From NCBI GenBank assembly GCA_963675425.1, contig OY776214.1, positions 1,240,001 through 1,304,000 on the forward strand: a DNA stretch of 64,000 bases. Direction: 5' to 3'. Source of the stretch: Sporobacter sp963675425 (GTDB lineage Bacteria; Bacillota; Clostridia; Oscillospirales; Oscillospiraceae). Of this stretch, positions 35,587 through 43,881 are shown piece after piece. The position numbers and the translations under genes were made by a program. The notes beneath the pieces were generated by a model. It did not search any database and was not told the DNA's origin. It worked only from the letters and a program-made list of their open reading frames with translations. Every line of letters begins with the position of its first letter. The first letter of the stretch is position 1.

Positions 35587-35712
35587 ATGAAATACGAAAT
35601 TAAGTATCGGGCCGGCCACGTCGAGGTCCTGGATGAATACGGCGCATTTATGTTTTCAGCTGACAATGAGCGTGAAGCCCGGGAAGAGCTCAAGTCCTTA
35701 GAGGCCGCTTAA
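35587..35712 (+). CDS. Small hypothetical protein, 41 aa
   Basis: Short acidic/basic protein starting MKYEIKYRAG, with ACAGGAGG nine bases before the ATG, which is why this start and not the longer frame from 35470 is used. No known domain is recognised. It precedes another small gene by 33 bp, and both may be one transcript. Confidence 0.6.
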   Translation: MKYEIKYRAGHVEVLDEYGAFMFSADNEREAREELKSLEAA

Positions 35713-35745
35713 GCGGATTATTTATTTAAGAAAGGGGATCATCCG

Positions 35746-35961
35746 ATGAAAACAGCAAGCTGCCGCGAATGGGACGGCATGAACCCAAACAGACAGTGCC
35801 CTAACGATATCATCTATCTGTATGAGCGTCCTCACGATGAGCGTCGTCCCAACGAGCGCCGGACGAAATCCGGACGCCGTAAAAGAAACGGCGATATTTT
35901 CTGGAATGTCTTTTTTACGGTAATGTGTCTGTCCGTGTTGGTCATATTATTCCTGCACTGA
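35746..35961 (+). CDS. Small membrane protein, 71 aa
   Basis: The N-terminal half is hydrophilic and Arg-rich (RRPNERRTKSGRRKR). A single C-terminal membrane helix lies at about 51-70, arranged like a tail-anchored protein with a positive-inside flank. AAAGGGG precedes the ATG. Function unknown. Confidence 0.6.
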   Translation: MKTASCREWDGMNPNRQCPNDIIYLYERPHDERRPNERRTKSGRRKRNGDIFWNVFFTVMCLSVLVILFLH

Positions 35962-36023
35962 CAAAAGTAAGTTGTGCATGATACGCCCTTCGGCTATAAT
36001 CGAAGGGAATGGAGGTGACGGCC

Positions 36024-37013
36024 ATGCCGCGCTCTCAGGGCCAAAAGCTTAAGCTTTTATATCTCATGAAGATTCTGCAGGAGAAGACGGACGAGCAGCA
36101 CGCGCTGACGGTTAATGAGCTCATTGAGGAGCTCGGCCGGTACGACATAGCCGCCGAGCGGAAAAGCATTTACGATGATCTGGAATCGCTCCGATTTTTT
36201 GGGCTTGACATTGTGTCTGTACGGTCCAGGTCCACCGGCTATTATCTGGCGGGGCGGACATTCGAACTGCCGGAGCTCCGGCTTTTGGTGGACAGCGTCC
36301 AGTCGTCAAAATTCATTACGCCTAAAAAGTCCACGGCGCTCATCAAAAAGATTGAAAGCCTGTGCAGTGTGTACGAGGCGCAGTCACTGGCGCGTCAGGT
36401 CTTTGTGGCCGGGCGGATTAAGACGATGAACGAGAGCATCTATTATAACGTCGACAAGATCCATACGGGCATCGGCGACAATCGAAAAATTAGCTTTCTG
36501 TACTTCGAGTATGCCGTGACGAAAGAAAAGGTGTTCCGGCGGGGCGGAGAGCGTTATGTCGTAAGTCCTTTCGCGTTGACGTGGGACAACGAAAATTATT
36601 ATCTCATCGCGTTTGATACCGACGCGGAAAAGATCAAGCACTTCCGCGTTGATAAAATGACGGATATCCAGATATCTGCCCACCGGCGCGACGGCTTGGA
36701 GTATTTTAATAATATCGACGTGGCCGTTTATTCAAAGAAGTTGTTTTCCATGTACAGCGGCGAGGAGGAAACGGTTCGCATTGAGTTTAAAAACCGTCTT
36801 ATCGGCGTCGTGATAGATCGGTTCGGCAAGGAGATTACCGTCGTCCAGTCAGACGACGAGCACTTCGTCATCAACGTCAGCGTGGCGGTCAGCCCGCAGT
36901 TTTTATCGTGGATTGCCGGCTTTGGGAATGAAGCGCGGGTCTTGTCGCCGGAGGGCGTCATTGATCGGGTGCGGCAGCTGGCGCGGGACATCGCGTCAAT
37001 GTATGACAGTTAA
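36024..37013 (+). CDS. WYL-domain transcriptional regulator
   Basis: Protein of 329 aa: N-terminal HTH_11-type winged helix (about 10-70; ERKSIYDDLESLRFFGLDI), central WYL domain (about 140-220; RYVVSPFALTWDNENYYLIAF) and a C-terminal WCX extension. WYL regulators sense nucleotides or other small ligands. The start at 36024 follows GGAGG by eight bases. The ATG at 36009 overlaps that site. It precedes the riboswitch-controlled importer but is separated from it by a terminator. Confidence 0.88.
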   Translation: MPRSQGQKLKLLYLMKILQEKTDEQHALTVNELIEELGRYDIAAERKSIYDDLESLRFFGLDIVSVRSRSTGYYLAGRTFELPELRLLVDSVQSSKFITPKKSTALIKKIESLCSVYEAQSLARQVFVAGRIKTMNESIYYNVDKIHTGIGDNRKISFLYFEYAVTKEKVFRRGGERYVVSPFALTWDNENYYLIAFDTDAEKIKHFRVDKMTDIQISAHRRDGLEYFNNIDVAVYSKKLFSMYSGEEETVRIEFKNRLIGVVIDRFGKEITVVQSDDEHFVINVSVAVSPQFLSWIAGFGNEARVLSPEGVIDRVRQLARDIASMYDS

Positions 37014-37041
37014 AGACCAGAGCGGTTTTATCATAGATCTG

Positions 37042-37065
37042 AAAACCTCCGTTTGGAGGTTTTTT
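37042..37065 (+). terminator. Terminator after the WYL regulator gene
   Basis: AAAACCTCC-GTTT-GGAGGTTTT with a following T-run. Confidence 0.88.
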
Positions 37066-37220
37066 GGCGCTATTTGCAGAATAATTTTATGAAGCGTCAG
37101 GTTGACATCGGCAGAGGAATATGTATAATTAAAATGAATTGTATATTTATGTTTATGAATAGTTTAATTCGTAGTATGGTATTATTACGTTTCGTTTGAT
37201 AATTAATAATTAAATATAAT

Positions 37221-37335
37221 AGCTCCGAGCCTCAGCGCCTGTGAAATGGCGCTTGGGCCTGGACAGCGCTAAACGGCGCTGGTCCACACGGTTCTGCTGG
37301 AAACGGCAGAGCCCTCCGTTTTGAAAAGGAGCAAC
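37221..37335 (+). ncRNA. Molybdenum-cofactor (Moco/Tuco)-type riboswitch aptamer
   Basis: Structured leader in a 418-bp gap. The closing stem is GCTCC (37222-37226) with GGAGC (37328-37332). Inside are AGCGCC/GGCGCT, a long hairpin TGGAC-AGCGC/GCGCT-GTCCA (37260-37286), TCTGC-TGGAAACG-GCAGA (37293-37310), and CTCCG...AAAGGAGCAACG at the 3' side. The GGTCCAC, GGAAACGGCAGAGCC and GGAGCAACG segments resemble what I recall of the Moco RNA consensus. A terminator follows at 37379, giving an off-switch layout. The importer downstream resembles molybdate/tungstate systems, which fits. Class assignment needs a covariance-model search. Confidence 0.65.
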
Positions 37336-37378
37336 GCAGCAGCGCCGATTGCACAGCCAATTTGCGCATTGATGCCTT

Positions 37379-37405
37379 GCTTCCGTTAATTCGGGAGCTT
37401 TTTTA
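37379..37405 (+). terminator. Riboswitch expression-platform terminator
   Basis: GCTTCCG-TTAATT-CGGGAGC followed by TTTTTTATTTT, 25 bp before the permease gene. GGAGCT in its 3' arm (37394-37399) could instead pair with AGCTCC at the 5' end of the aptamer (37221-37226), offering an antiterminator. Confidence 0.75.
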
Positions 37406-37431
37406 TTTTGCAGATGTAGGGGATAACATAT

Positions 37432-38448
37432 ATGGCAGAGAAAAAAAGCAGAAGCAGACTGATCATTATAATTCTGGGAGCTGCTTTGATTGCCGCCATT
37501 TTCTTATCCTTTTTTCTGGGACGTTATCCAATTACGCCGTCCGAGCTCGTTGGTATGCTGATGTCCAGGTTGTTTCCGGTGGACCCGTTTTGGACGGATA
37601 CGATGGAAACGGTTTTGTTTAATGTTCGGCTTCCCCGCGTCATTCTGGCCTGCCTTGTTGGATGCTGCCTCTCCGCAGCCGGGGCTTCGTATCAGGGGGT
37701 TTTTCAAAATCCGATGGCGGCTCCTGATATCCTGGGCGCGTCGGCCGGCGCGGCATTTGGCGCAGCGCTGGCCATCTATCATTATGCTCCGGCGGGTCTT
37801 GTGGCTGTCAGCGCGTTTGCGTTTAGCATGGTGACGATCGGGCTCGTGATATTAATCGGCAAACGGGCCAAGGGCTCAAAGGTTCTCGGGCTGATTTTAG
37901 CGGGCATTATGATCAGCTCCCTGTTTTCGGCCGGGACATCTTATATCAAGCTGGTGGCCGACCCGATGGATAAGCTGCCGAAGATTACATACTGGCTTAT
38001 TGGCAGCCTTGCCGGGGCGACAAAGTATGATGTTTACTTTGCGGCGGTGCCAATGTTCTTGGGGCTTGTGCCGCTGTATCTTCTGCGGTGGCGGATCAAT
38101 GTCCTGACGCTGGGGGACGACGAGGCCAAGGCCATCGGCATCAACGCGAAGGCCATACGGCTGATTGTTATGATCTGCGCGACGCTTGTCACGGCAGCCA
38201 GCGTCTCCGTCAGCGGGATGATCGGCTGGGTCGGGCTCGTCATACCCCATCTGGTGCGCCGGCTTGTGGGTAATAATTATCGTTACCTGATGCCGGCCTC
38301 GATGCTCGGCGGTGCGCTGTTTCTACTGATTGTCGATAATGTTTCGCGCAACCTGATGACTACAGAGCTCCCAATCGGTATTTTGACGGCTTTTGTCGGC
38401 GCGCCGTTTTTTATCTATCTCATTACAAGAAGGACGTCTATATCATGA
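37432..38448 (+). CDS. FecCD-type ABC importer permease, probable molybdate/tungstate
   Basis: Membrane protein of 338 aa with about ten hydrophobic helices and the FecCD/BtuC signature regions (LPRVILACLVGCCLSAAGAS, GMIGWVGLVIPHLVRRLVG). The family imports iron-siderophores, cobalamin, heme or, in MolBCA systems, molybdate/tungstate. The upstream leader and the form of the binding protein favour Mo/W. It overlaps the ATPase gene by 4 bp (ATGA), so the two are translationally coupled. Confidence 0.88.
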   Translation: MAEKKSRSRLIIIILGAALIAAIFLSFFLGRYPITPSELVGMLMSRLFPVDPFWTDTMETVLFNVRLPRVILACLVGCCLSAAGASYQGVFQNPMAAPDILGASAGAAFGAALAIYHYAPAGLVAVSAFAFSMVTIGLVILIGKRAKGSKVLGLILAGIMISSLFSAGTSYIKLVADPMDKLPKITYWLIGSLAGATKYDVYFAAVPMFLGLVPLYLLRWRINVLTLGDDEAKAIGINAKAIRLIVMICATLVTAASVSVSGMIGWVGLVIPHLVRRLVGNNYRYLMPASMLGGALFLLIVDNVSRNLMTTELPIGILTAFVGAPFFIYLITRRTSIS

Positions 38449-39227
38449 GTATGGTTGTATCCGGTCTGTGCTTCAGCTACGGGGCACATGCCGTTTTAAA
38501 AAACGTGAGCTTTGACGCCGAGTCCGGGCAGCTTTTATCGGTGCTCGGGCCGAACGGGGTCGGAAAAAGCACGCTTTTTCAATGCATGCTGCGGCTTTTG
38601 ACGAACTATACAGGCCGGATTTCCATTGACGGCGTGGATATAAAAACGTTTGAAATCGGTGCGCTGGCTAAAAAAATCGCCTATATTCCCCAGTCCCACG
38701 CGCCGGCATTCGACTTTACGGTGTTTGACGTTGTCTTAATGGGTACGAGTGCGCAGGTGTCCGCCGTAAGCCTTCCCGGTAAGAAACAGCTTGAGCTGGC
38801 CGAGCAGTCGATGGAACGTGTCGGTATATCGCACTTAAGAAAGCGAAGCTACCTTCAAATCAGCGGCGGCGAGCGTCAGCTCGTTCTGATTGCGCGCGCT
38901 CTGGCCCAGAACGCGAAAATACTCATCATGGATGAGCCGACCTCCAGCCTGGATTACGGCAACCAGCTGCGCGTGCTGTCTCAGATCAGAAAGCTTGCCG
39001 GCGAGGGCTATACCGTCATTTTATCCACACATAATCCCGACCAGGCGTTTTTATTTGCCGACCGGGTACTGGCGCTTTCAAACGGGCAGGTAATCCGTCA
39101 GGGCCGGCCGAACGATGTTATAACAGATGACCTTCTCAAGTGTTTATACAATGTCGATGTGGAGGTACACAGCCTTTATGAGGACAAAATGCGCGTGTGC
39201 CTGCCGAAAAAAATGATTTATACATGA
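38445..39227 (+). CDS. FecE/BtuD-type ABC importer ATPase
   Basis: ATPase of 260 aa: Walker A GPNGVGKST (about 32-40), Q-loop IPQSHAPAF, signature ISGGERQLV, Walker B ILIMDEPTSSLD and the switch His in LSTHNPDQA. It powers the permease encoded just upstream. The gene starts inside the permease stop codon region. Confidence 0.9.
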   Translation: MSMVVSGLCFSYGAHAVLKNVSFDAESGQLLSVLGPNGVGKSTLFQCMLRLLTNYTGRISIDGVDIKTFEIGALAKKIAYIPQSHAPAFDFTVFDVVLMGTSAQVSAVSLPGKKQLELAEQSMERVGISHLRKRSYLQISGGERQLVLIARALAQNAKILIMDEPTSSLDYGNQLRVLSQIRKLAGEGYTVILSTHNPDQAFLFADRVLALSNGQVIRQGRPNDVITDDLLKCLYNVDVEVHSLYEDKMRVCLPKKMIYT

Positions 39228-39276
39228 TCAGCGGGGCAACCCCGTGATGATATATCAATGAAAGAAAGGAATTTAT

Positions 39277-40422
39277 ATGAAAAAGTTATTGTCCTTACTG
39301 TTGGCGCTGGTACTAATTTTCGCGCTCGTCTCCTGCGGCGGCGCGGGAAATTCCGCAGCGCCGGGTACCGGATCGCCGGATGTTTCCATGGAGCCTTCTG
39401 TCCAGCCGTCAGAGCAGCCGTCGTCAGAACCGGAAGCACCGTCGGATGAGACGGTCCTGTTTACCGATTCGGTCGGACGTGAAGTGGAGGTCCCCGCGAA
39501 CATTACTCGGATTGCGGCCTCGGGCGCGATGGCGCAGATCGTCATCTTCCCGCTGGCTCCGGACGCGCTGGTGGGTGTCGCCAGCAAATGGACCGATGAA
39601 GCCGCCGGGTATCTGGATGCGAAATACTATAATCTGCCCGTAATGGGTCAGTTTTATGGCTCGGAGGACCTCAATCTGGAGGAAATCGCCGCGCGGGACC
39701 CCCAGGTCATTATTGACGTGGGTGAGCCCAAATCCAGTATTGTGGAGGATATGGACGGGATTATGGAGCAGGTCGGCATCCCCACCGTACATATTGATGC
39801 GGCCACCGGTACCATGGGTGACGCTTACAGAATGCTTGGAAAGCTCCTCGGCATGGAAGACGAAGCGGAAGTCCTGGCACAGTACTGCGAGTCGGTCGTC
39901 AGCCGGACGAATGAGATCGTCGGTCAGCTCGGCGCCGACGGCAAAACGAGCCTTATTTACTGCTCGGGCACCGACGGGCTGAACGTACTGGCCAAAACGT
40001 CTTACCACGCAGAGGTGATCGACCTGCTTTCAGATAACGCGGCTGTTGTGGATGAGCCGTCTTCCAAGGGCACCGGTAATCCGGTTGATATGGAGCAGCT
40101 GCTTATCTGGAATCCGGACGTGATCCTCTTTGCTCCAGACAGCGTTTACGACGCCGTCGGATCGGACCCCGCGTGGCAGCAGCTGGATGCTGTTAAAAAC
40201 GGCCATTACTATGAGGTTCCGTTCGGCCCGTACAACTGGATGGGTTTCCCGCCGTCGGTCAACCGGTATATGGGGATGATCTGGATGGCGCAGCTCTTGT
40301 ATCCCGAAACGGCGCAGTATGATATGTATGAGGAGACGGCCAAATATTACGATCTGTTTTATCATTGTGAGTTGTCCCAGGCGCAGTACGACGCGCTCGT
40401 CGCCAATTCACTGGGGAAATGA
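39277..40422 (+). CDS. Substrate-binding lipoprotein of the FecCD-type importer, MolA-like
   Basis: Lipoprotein of 381 aa. The signal peptide ends in the lipobox ALVSC with Cys20 lipidated, followed by a Ser/Pro/Glu-rich linker (about 21-58) and a periplasmic-binding fold of helical-backbone type. GPYNWMGFPPSVNRYMG near residue 323 resembles the region that closes the pocket in molybdate-binding MolA-type proteins. No Cys/His/Met cluster points to metal-free cobalamin or heme. Mo/W specificity is inferred from this and the riboswitch-like leader. Confidence 0.82.
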   Translation: MKKLLSLLLALVLIFALVSCGGAGNSAAPGTGSPDVSMEPSVQPSEQPSSEPEAPSDETVLFTDSVGREVEVPANITRIAASGAMAQIVIFPLAPDALVGVASKWTDEAAGYLDAKYYNLPVMGQFYGSEDLNLEEIAARDPQVIIDVGEPKSSIVEDMDGIMEQVGIPTVHIDAATGTMGDAYRMLGKLLGMEDEAEVLAQYCESVVSRTNEIVGQLGADGKTSLIYCSGTDGLNVLAKTSYHAEVIDLLSDNAAVVDEPSSKGTGNPVDMEQLLIWNPDVILFAPDSVYDAVGSDPAWQQLDAVKNGHYYEVPFGPYNWMGFPPSVNRYMGMIWMAQLLYPETAQYDMYEETAKYYDLFYHCELSQAQYDALVANSLGK

Positions 40423-40460
40423 CTGGATAACCCTCCGGGTTTAAACTAAATCATCAATAT

Positions 40461-40493
40461 AAAAAGAATTCTCCTGAAAGGGGAATTCTTTTT
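40461..40493. terminator. Bidirectional terminator
   Basis: AAAAAGAATTC / GAATTCTTTTT with an inner CC/GG pair. It ends the importer operon and the convergent PadR-DUF2812 operon. Confidence 0.88.
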
Positions 40494-40532
40494 ACTTACC
40501 TGGAAGTCTGCGGCGCTGCTGAAGGTATGACT

Positions 40533-41720
40533 TTATAAAAATGTACCGGCGATAATCTCCAGCTTATCCGGCAGGTATTCGTCACCCTCGTACCGGACGA
40601 CGATGACTGTTTTATCACGGTAAGCGATGATGTACTGGACTATGGAACCATACCCGACGCCATTTGTCAGATTTTCACCATGGGCATAGACCGCCGCGTC
40701 AAACAGCGGCGTATCGAGCGGGTCGTAGTCGCCGGTTTTAAACGCGCCTGCCGTGTCGTCGAAAAGCCTTAAATGCACGCGGATCATTTCGTTAAACAAG
40801 GGCTTTGCCAGACCGGTAAAGGCCGTCTCATAATAATACGTTTGCAGCACGGACCGGCTATAGCCGGCGTCTATTTGGATGCTTTGTCTAACAACGTCTT
40901 GAATAGGGACAAGGGGAGAATGTTCCCTGTAGAAATAGCCGCTGGTATAGTTCTCATATAACGGGTCTATATCCGCCAGACTCAGGATTGTTATGACGTC
41001 CGGTGCCTCGGACAGCGGCTGATCGTCGGGGTTATTTGGCCGGACCAAATTGGCCAGATTGCTTAAAATTACAACCACCAGAGTGGCGTATCCAGTGATT
41101 TCCAGAATTCGCATCGCTATGGAGCGCTTCTTTTTAAAATGCTCAAGCGGCTGCCCTGCCTGAAGCCGGCGGCGCAGCTTGGTGATTCGGACGGCTGAAA
41201 TAAGTACATATATTGTCATGATCAGAAAAAGTGGGATCATAACAAATTGAAATATGTTTGATTTAAGCAGCAGAGTATAGACCCGGTCGCCCTCTATGAA
41301 TAAATGCGACGATAATAGAAAGGCTAGAAAAACCAAATAGGCGACGGAAAAAATAACAAGCTGACGGGAGATTTTTTTGAGCGTTGCGCTTTGAACAAGC
41401 GGATCGGTGTGGAGCTCCGGCGCGGCGGCGTCCTCCGTCATAAAGACATGAAACAGTTTGCGGTACGTCGTGACATACCGCCAGCCGCGTTCCTCATATA
41501 AATCGTAAAGCGCCATTTCGGGAAAGTCTTTATCCCCGCCGGTCGGTTCCAGACGGTATCGAACCGCTTTGGGGTCGCCCTTTGTAAACCGGCCGATAAA
41601 CGCTCCGAGATCGTACAGGAAAAAGCCCTTTTCGGCCATGTCCTCCAGCCAGGTCTCCATGCCGGCGATGTCGTACTGGCTGACTGGTATGAGTCTTCGA
41701 TAGAATTTTGGCGGGTCCAT
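40533..41720 (-). CDS. DUF2812 membrane protein B
   Basis: Protein of 395 aa. The N-terminal DUF2812 region (about 1-100; ISGMETWL-like, MAEKGFFLYDLG, YRLEP, LYEERGWRYV) is followed by membrane helices near 119-140, 157-178 and 208-228 and a C-terminal extracytoplasmic domain ending in YIIAYRDKTVIVVRYEGDE. It is paralogous to the next gene upstream along the whole length. GAGGG lies six bases before the chosen ATG. DUF2812 genes are commonly paired with PadR regulators, as here. Function unknown. Confidence 0.8.
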   Translation of the reverse strand: MDPPKFYRRLIPVSQYDIAGMETWLEDMAEKGFFLYDLGAFIGRFTKGDPKAVRYRLEPTGGDKDFPEMALYDLYEERGWRYVTTYRKLFHVFMTEDAAAPELHTDPLVQSATLKKISRQLVIFSVAYLVFLAFLLSSHLFIEGDRVYTLLLKSNIFQFVMIPLFLIMTIYVLISAVRITKLRRRLQAGQPLEHFKKKRSIAMRILEITGYATLVVVILSNLANLVRPNNPDDQPLSEAPDVITILSLADIDPLYENYTSGYFYREHSPLVPIQDVVRQSIQIDAGYSRSVLQTYYYETAFTGLAKPLFNEMIRVHLRLFDDTAGAFKTGDYDPLDTPLFDAAVYAHGENLTNGVGYGSIVQYIIAYRDKTVIVVRYEGDEYLPDKLEIIAGTFL

Positions 41721-41800
41721 GATCATCCCTCGCTTTCGAGTCGGCTAAATAGGTTTTACACCGCTTGCATTCGTTTTTACTAAATGCGGAGCGCGTTCTG

Positions 41801-42994
41801 TTATAAAAACACATCGGCGATAATCGCCAGCTTATCCCGCAGATCCTCATCACCCTCGTACCGGACGACGATTACTGTTTTATCACGGTAAGCGATGATG
41901 TACTGTGCGATATCGTTTGAGTAACTATTGTACGGCGAGTTTTTAATCCGGGCGTAGGCCGCCTTGTCAAACAGCGGCGTATGGAGGGTTTCATAGTCTT
42001 GCATCTCGCGCCGGGACGTTGTTGCGTTGAAGCGCTCAAGGTGGCGACGGAGTATTTCATCATACACGGTCCCGACTAGGCTGGAGAAGGACACTTTATA
42101 ATATTCCGTTTGCAGCACGGTCCGTTTAGTATCATCGCTCTGTAGGCTTTGCATAACCACATACTGTTCCGGCACGAACGGTGAATACTCTGTGTAAAAC
42201 TGTGCGTCAACAGTGTCCGCGTAATCAGGGTCTAAATACTCAAAACGCAGGACCGGCATATCGCTCGGTGCCTCGGACAAAGAACGTGTGCTTTGAATAC
42301 CCGTTTTGTTCATGAAAATCATCGGGGACACAAGCAATATTAAGGATAAAAGCACCAGCAGAGATGTAATAACCTTGAGCATGACCGCGTGCTTATAATT
42401 TTTGTGATGCTCAAGCGGCCGACCAACGCGCAGGTTGCGCCGGAGCTTGAACAAGGGCACGTCGGAAATGACGATGAAGATGCCCATGAGGATATAGACC
42501 GGTATGGCCACATAGAGGGCGGGATTGAAATCCAGTATATAGTATCTGACCCATAGGTTGCGGAATAACAGCCCGCTAATAGTCAAAAGGATGAAAACCA
42601 ATTCATAAATGGAAGAAAAAAGTATGGCATTACGCCGTCGGCGGCTCAGCATTTCCAACGATTGGCTTTGAACGACAGGATCCGTATGAATTTCCTGTGC
42701 GGAGGTGTCCTCCGTCATGAAGACATGGAATAATTTACGGAACGTTGCGATATAACGCCAGCCGTTTTCTTCATATAAGTCCTTCATTAGCAGGGTGGGG
42801 TATTCCGGGTCACTACCCACCGGCTCCAGCCGGTAGCGGATTTTTTTAGGCTCGGACTTTGTGAATTTCCCAAATAAATGTCCCAAATCGTAAAGCAAGT
42901 ACCCTTTTTCCGCCATGTTCGACAACCAGGTCTCCATGCCGGAGATATCGTATTCGCCAACCAGGATGGGCCTCCAATATAGCTTGACGGACAT
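41801..42994 (-). CDS. DUF2812 membrane protein A
   Basis: Protein of 397 aa, a tandem paralogue of the downstream gene: same N-terminal DUF2812 domain, three or four membrane helices (about 122-143, 155-178, 205-228) and the same C-terminal IAQYIIAYRDKTVIVVRYEG. Its start overlaps the PadR stop by one base, so it is translationally coupled to the repressor. This looks like a stress- or drug-responsive membrane module under its own PadR. Confidence 0.8.
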   Translation of the reverse strand: MSVKLYWRPILVGEYDISGMETWLSNMAEKGYLLYDLGHLFGKFTKSEPKKIRYRLEPVGSDPEYPTLLMKDLYEENGWRYIATFRKLFHVFMTEDTSAQEIHTDPVVQSQSLEMLSRRRRNAILFSSIYELVFILLTISGLLFRNLWVRYYILDFNPALYVAIPVYILMGIFIVISDVPLFKLRRNLRVGRPLEHHKNYKHAVMLKVITSLLVLLSLILLVSPMIFMNKTGIQSTRSLSEAPSDMPVLRFEYLDPDYADTVDAQFYTEYSPFVPEQYVVMQSLQSDDTKRTVLQTEYYKVSFSSLVGTVYDEILRRHLERFNATTSRREMQDYETLHTPLFDKAAYARIKNSPYNSYSNDIAQYIIAYRDKTVIVVRYEGDEDLRDKLAIIADVFL

Positions 42995-43305
42995 TAATAT
43001 CCCTCCCGTTCAGCGTCGGCGACGCAGGTTTTAAGCCGTTTAAGCTCGTCGTTAAAGGCGGCGCGGCCGTCCGGCGTGATCGCGTACGTTCGCTTGCGGC
43101 CGGTTACTTTTACTTCTTCAATCAGCTTTTCCGTCAGGAATTTGGACAGGATCGTATACAGCGTGCCGGGGCCGACGGAAACGCGCCCGGCTGTTTTTTG
43201 ATGGATATAATCGGCGATTTCCGTGCCGCACAGCTCGCGTGACCGGAGCGCCATGAGGACGTAAAACATTGTCTCTGTCAACAGCTCAAGTGTTTTCTTG
43301 GCCAT
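42994..43305 (-). CDS. PadR-family transcriptional regulator
   Basis: Winged-helix regulator of 103 aa starting MAKKTLELLTE, with GGAGG five bases upstream; an ATG four codons earlier lies on top of that site. Core: MALRSRELCGTEIADYI, then VSVGPGTLYTILSKF and the wing RKRTYAITPDG. It probably represses its own operon through the perfect palindrome just upstream. It is first in the operon with the two DUF2812 genes. Confidence 0.9.
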   Translation of the reverse strand: MAKKTLELLTETMFYVLMALRSRELCGTEIADYIHQKTAGRVSVGPGTLYTILSKFLTEKLIEEVKVTGRKRTYAITPDGRAAFNDELKRLKTCVADAEREGY

Positions 43306-43324
43306 AATGTCCTCCATATAAAGG

Positions 43325-43372
43325 AATATCGAGTGTCGATATCATTATAATATCGACACTCGATATTGTCAA
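43325..43372 (-). promoter_or_regulatory. PadR operon promoter inside a perfect 18-bp inverted repeat
   Basis: Arms 43325-43342 and 43350-43367 (AATATCGAGTGTCGATAT and its exact complement) are 7 bp apart. On the minus strand consensus TTGACA (43372-43367) and TATAAT are 17 bp apart, and the -10 lies in the middle of the palindrome. A bound repressor would block RNA polymerase completely. Confidence 0.88.
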
Positions 43373-43520
43373 GGCCATGATTTTGACGGCTTTGAAGCCG
43401 TCAATTCTCAAGTTTTACAATCAACAGTGGTGAAATTGTCATACTCATCGAAAAACAATCCGGATTAAAGCATAGCCGGAACAGCCGCCAATTGAACAAA
43501 ATCAATTTTAGGATATAACA

Positions 43521-43556
43521 AAAACGGCAAGCTCATGGCCATGAGTTTGCCGTTTT
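43521..43556. terminator. Bidirectional terminator
   Basis: AAAACGGCAAGCTCATGG / CCATGAGTTTGCCGTTTT, nearly perfect 18-bp arms, just after the stop of the small minus-strand gene. Confidence 0.85.
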
Positions 43557-43573
43557 GCGCTATTTGTGCTGAT

Positions 43574-43759
43574 TTATACGGACGTATCGGGCGCTGTGCT
43601 CTGGCTTTTCTCGTCCGTTTCTATGTAAATATCCTCAGCTGTCTGCTGCGTCTTGATCAGGACGTCTTTCGCTAAGCCAAAATTTTGACGCTCCATGTCC
43701 TCAATCGCGTCTGTAATGCCGTTGAATAAAATCCTGTACATTTCCTTATAACTTATCAT
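43574..43759 (-). CDS. Small conserved-type protein, 61 aa
   Basis: Mostly helical acidic protein starting MISYKEMYRILF, with GGAGG eight bases before the ATG. The larger frame up to 43903 runs through a GC-rich palindrome and is rejected. Short proteins of this pattern (KLFNxITDAIE, then KAQQxAEDIYIE) are common in Firmicutes, but no function is known to me. The long structured leader in front is the notable feature. Confidence 0.65.
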   Translation of the reverse strand: MISYKEMYRILFNGITDAIEDMERQNFGLAKDVLIKTQQTAEDIYIETDEKSQSTAPDTSV

Positions 43760-43796
43760 GCTCCAATCCTCCGAATGATCTTTCTCAATAAGGTTT

Positions 43797-43881
43797 GCCC
43801 GGGAAGCCCTGAATTTTTTACCGCCCGCCCGGCAGCGGCCGAGCCGCTGCGGGTGGCGGCGGGGGTTAGGGGCTTCCCGGC
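43797..43881 (-). repeat. Large GC-rich palindromic element in a gene leader
   Basis: Outer arms CCGGGAAGCCC (43799-43809) and GGGCTTCCCGG (43870-43880) enclose an inner hairpin GCAGCGGC-CGA-GCCGCTGC with CCGCC/GGCGG flanks. It lies 38 bp upstream of the 61-aa gene. It is either a structured leader RNA or a small non-autonomous palindromic repeat; only one copy was noticed here. Confidence 0.5.

Noticed and set aside
37221..37335. Cobalamin riboswitch
   Set aside because: The B12-box core is not visible, while the stems and GGAGCAACG end fit a Moco-type element better. A model search should confirm this.
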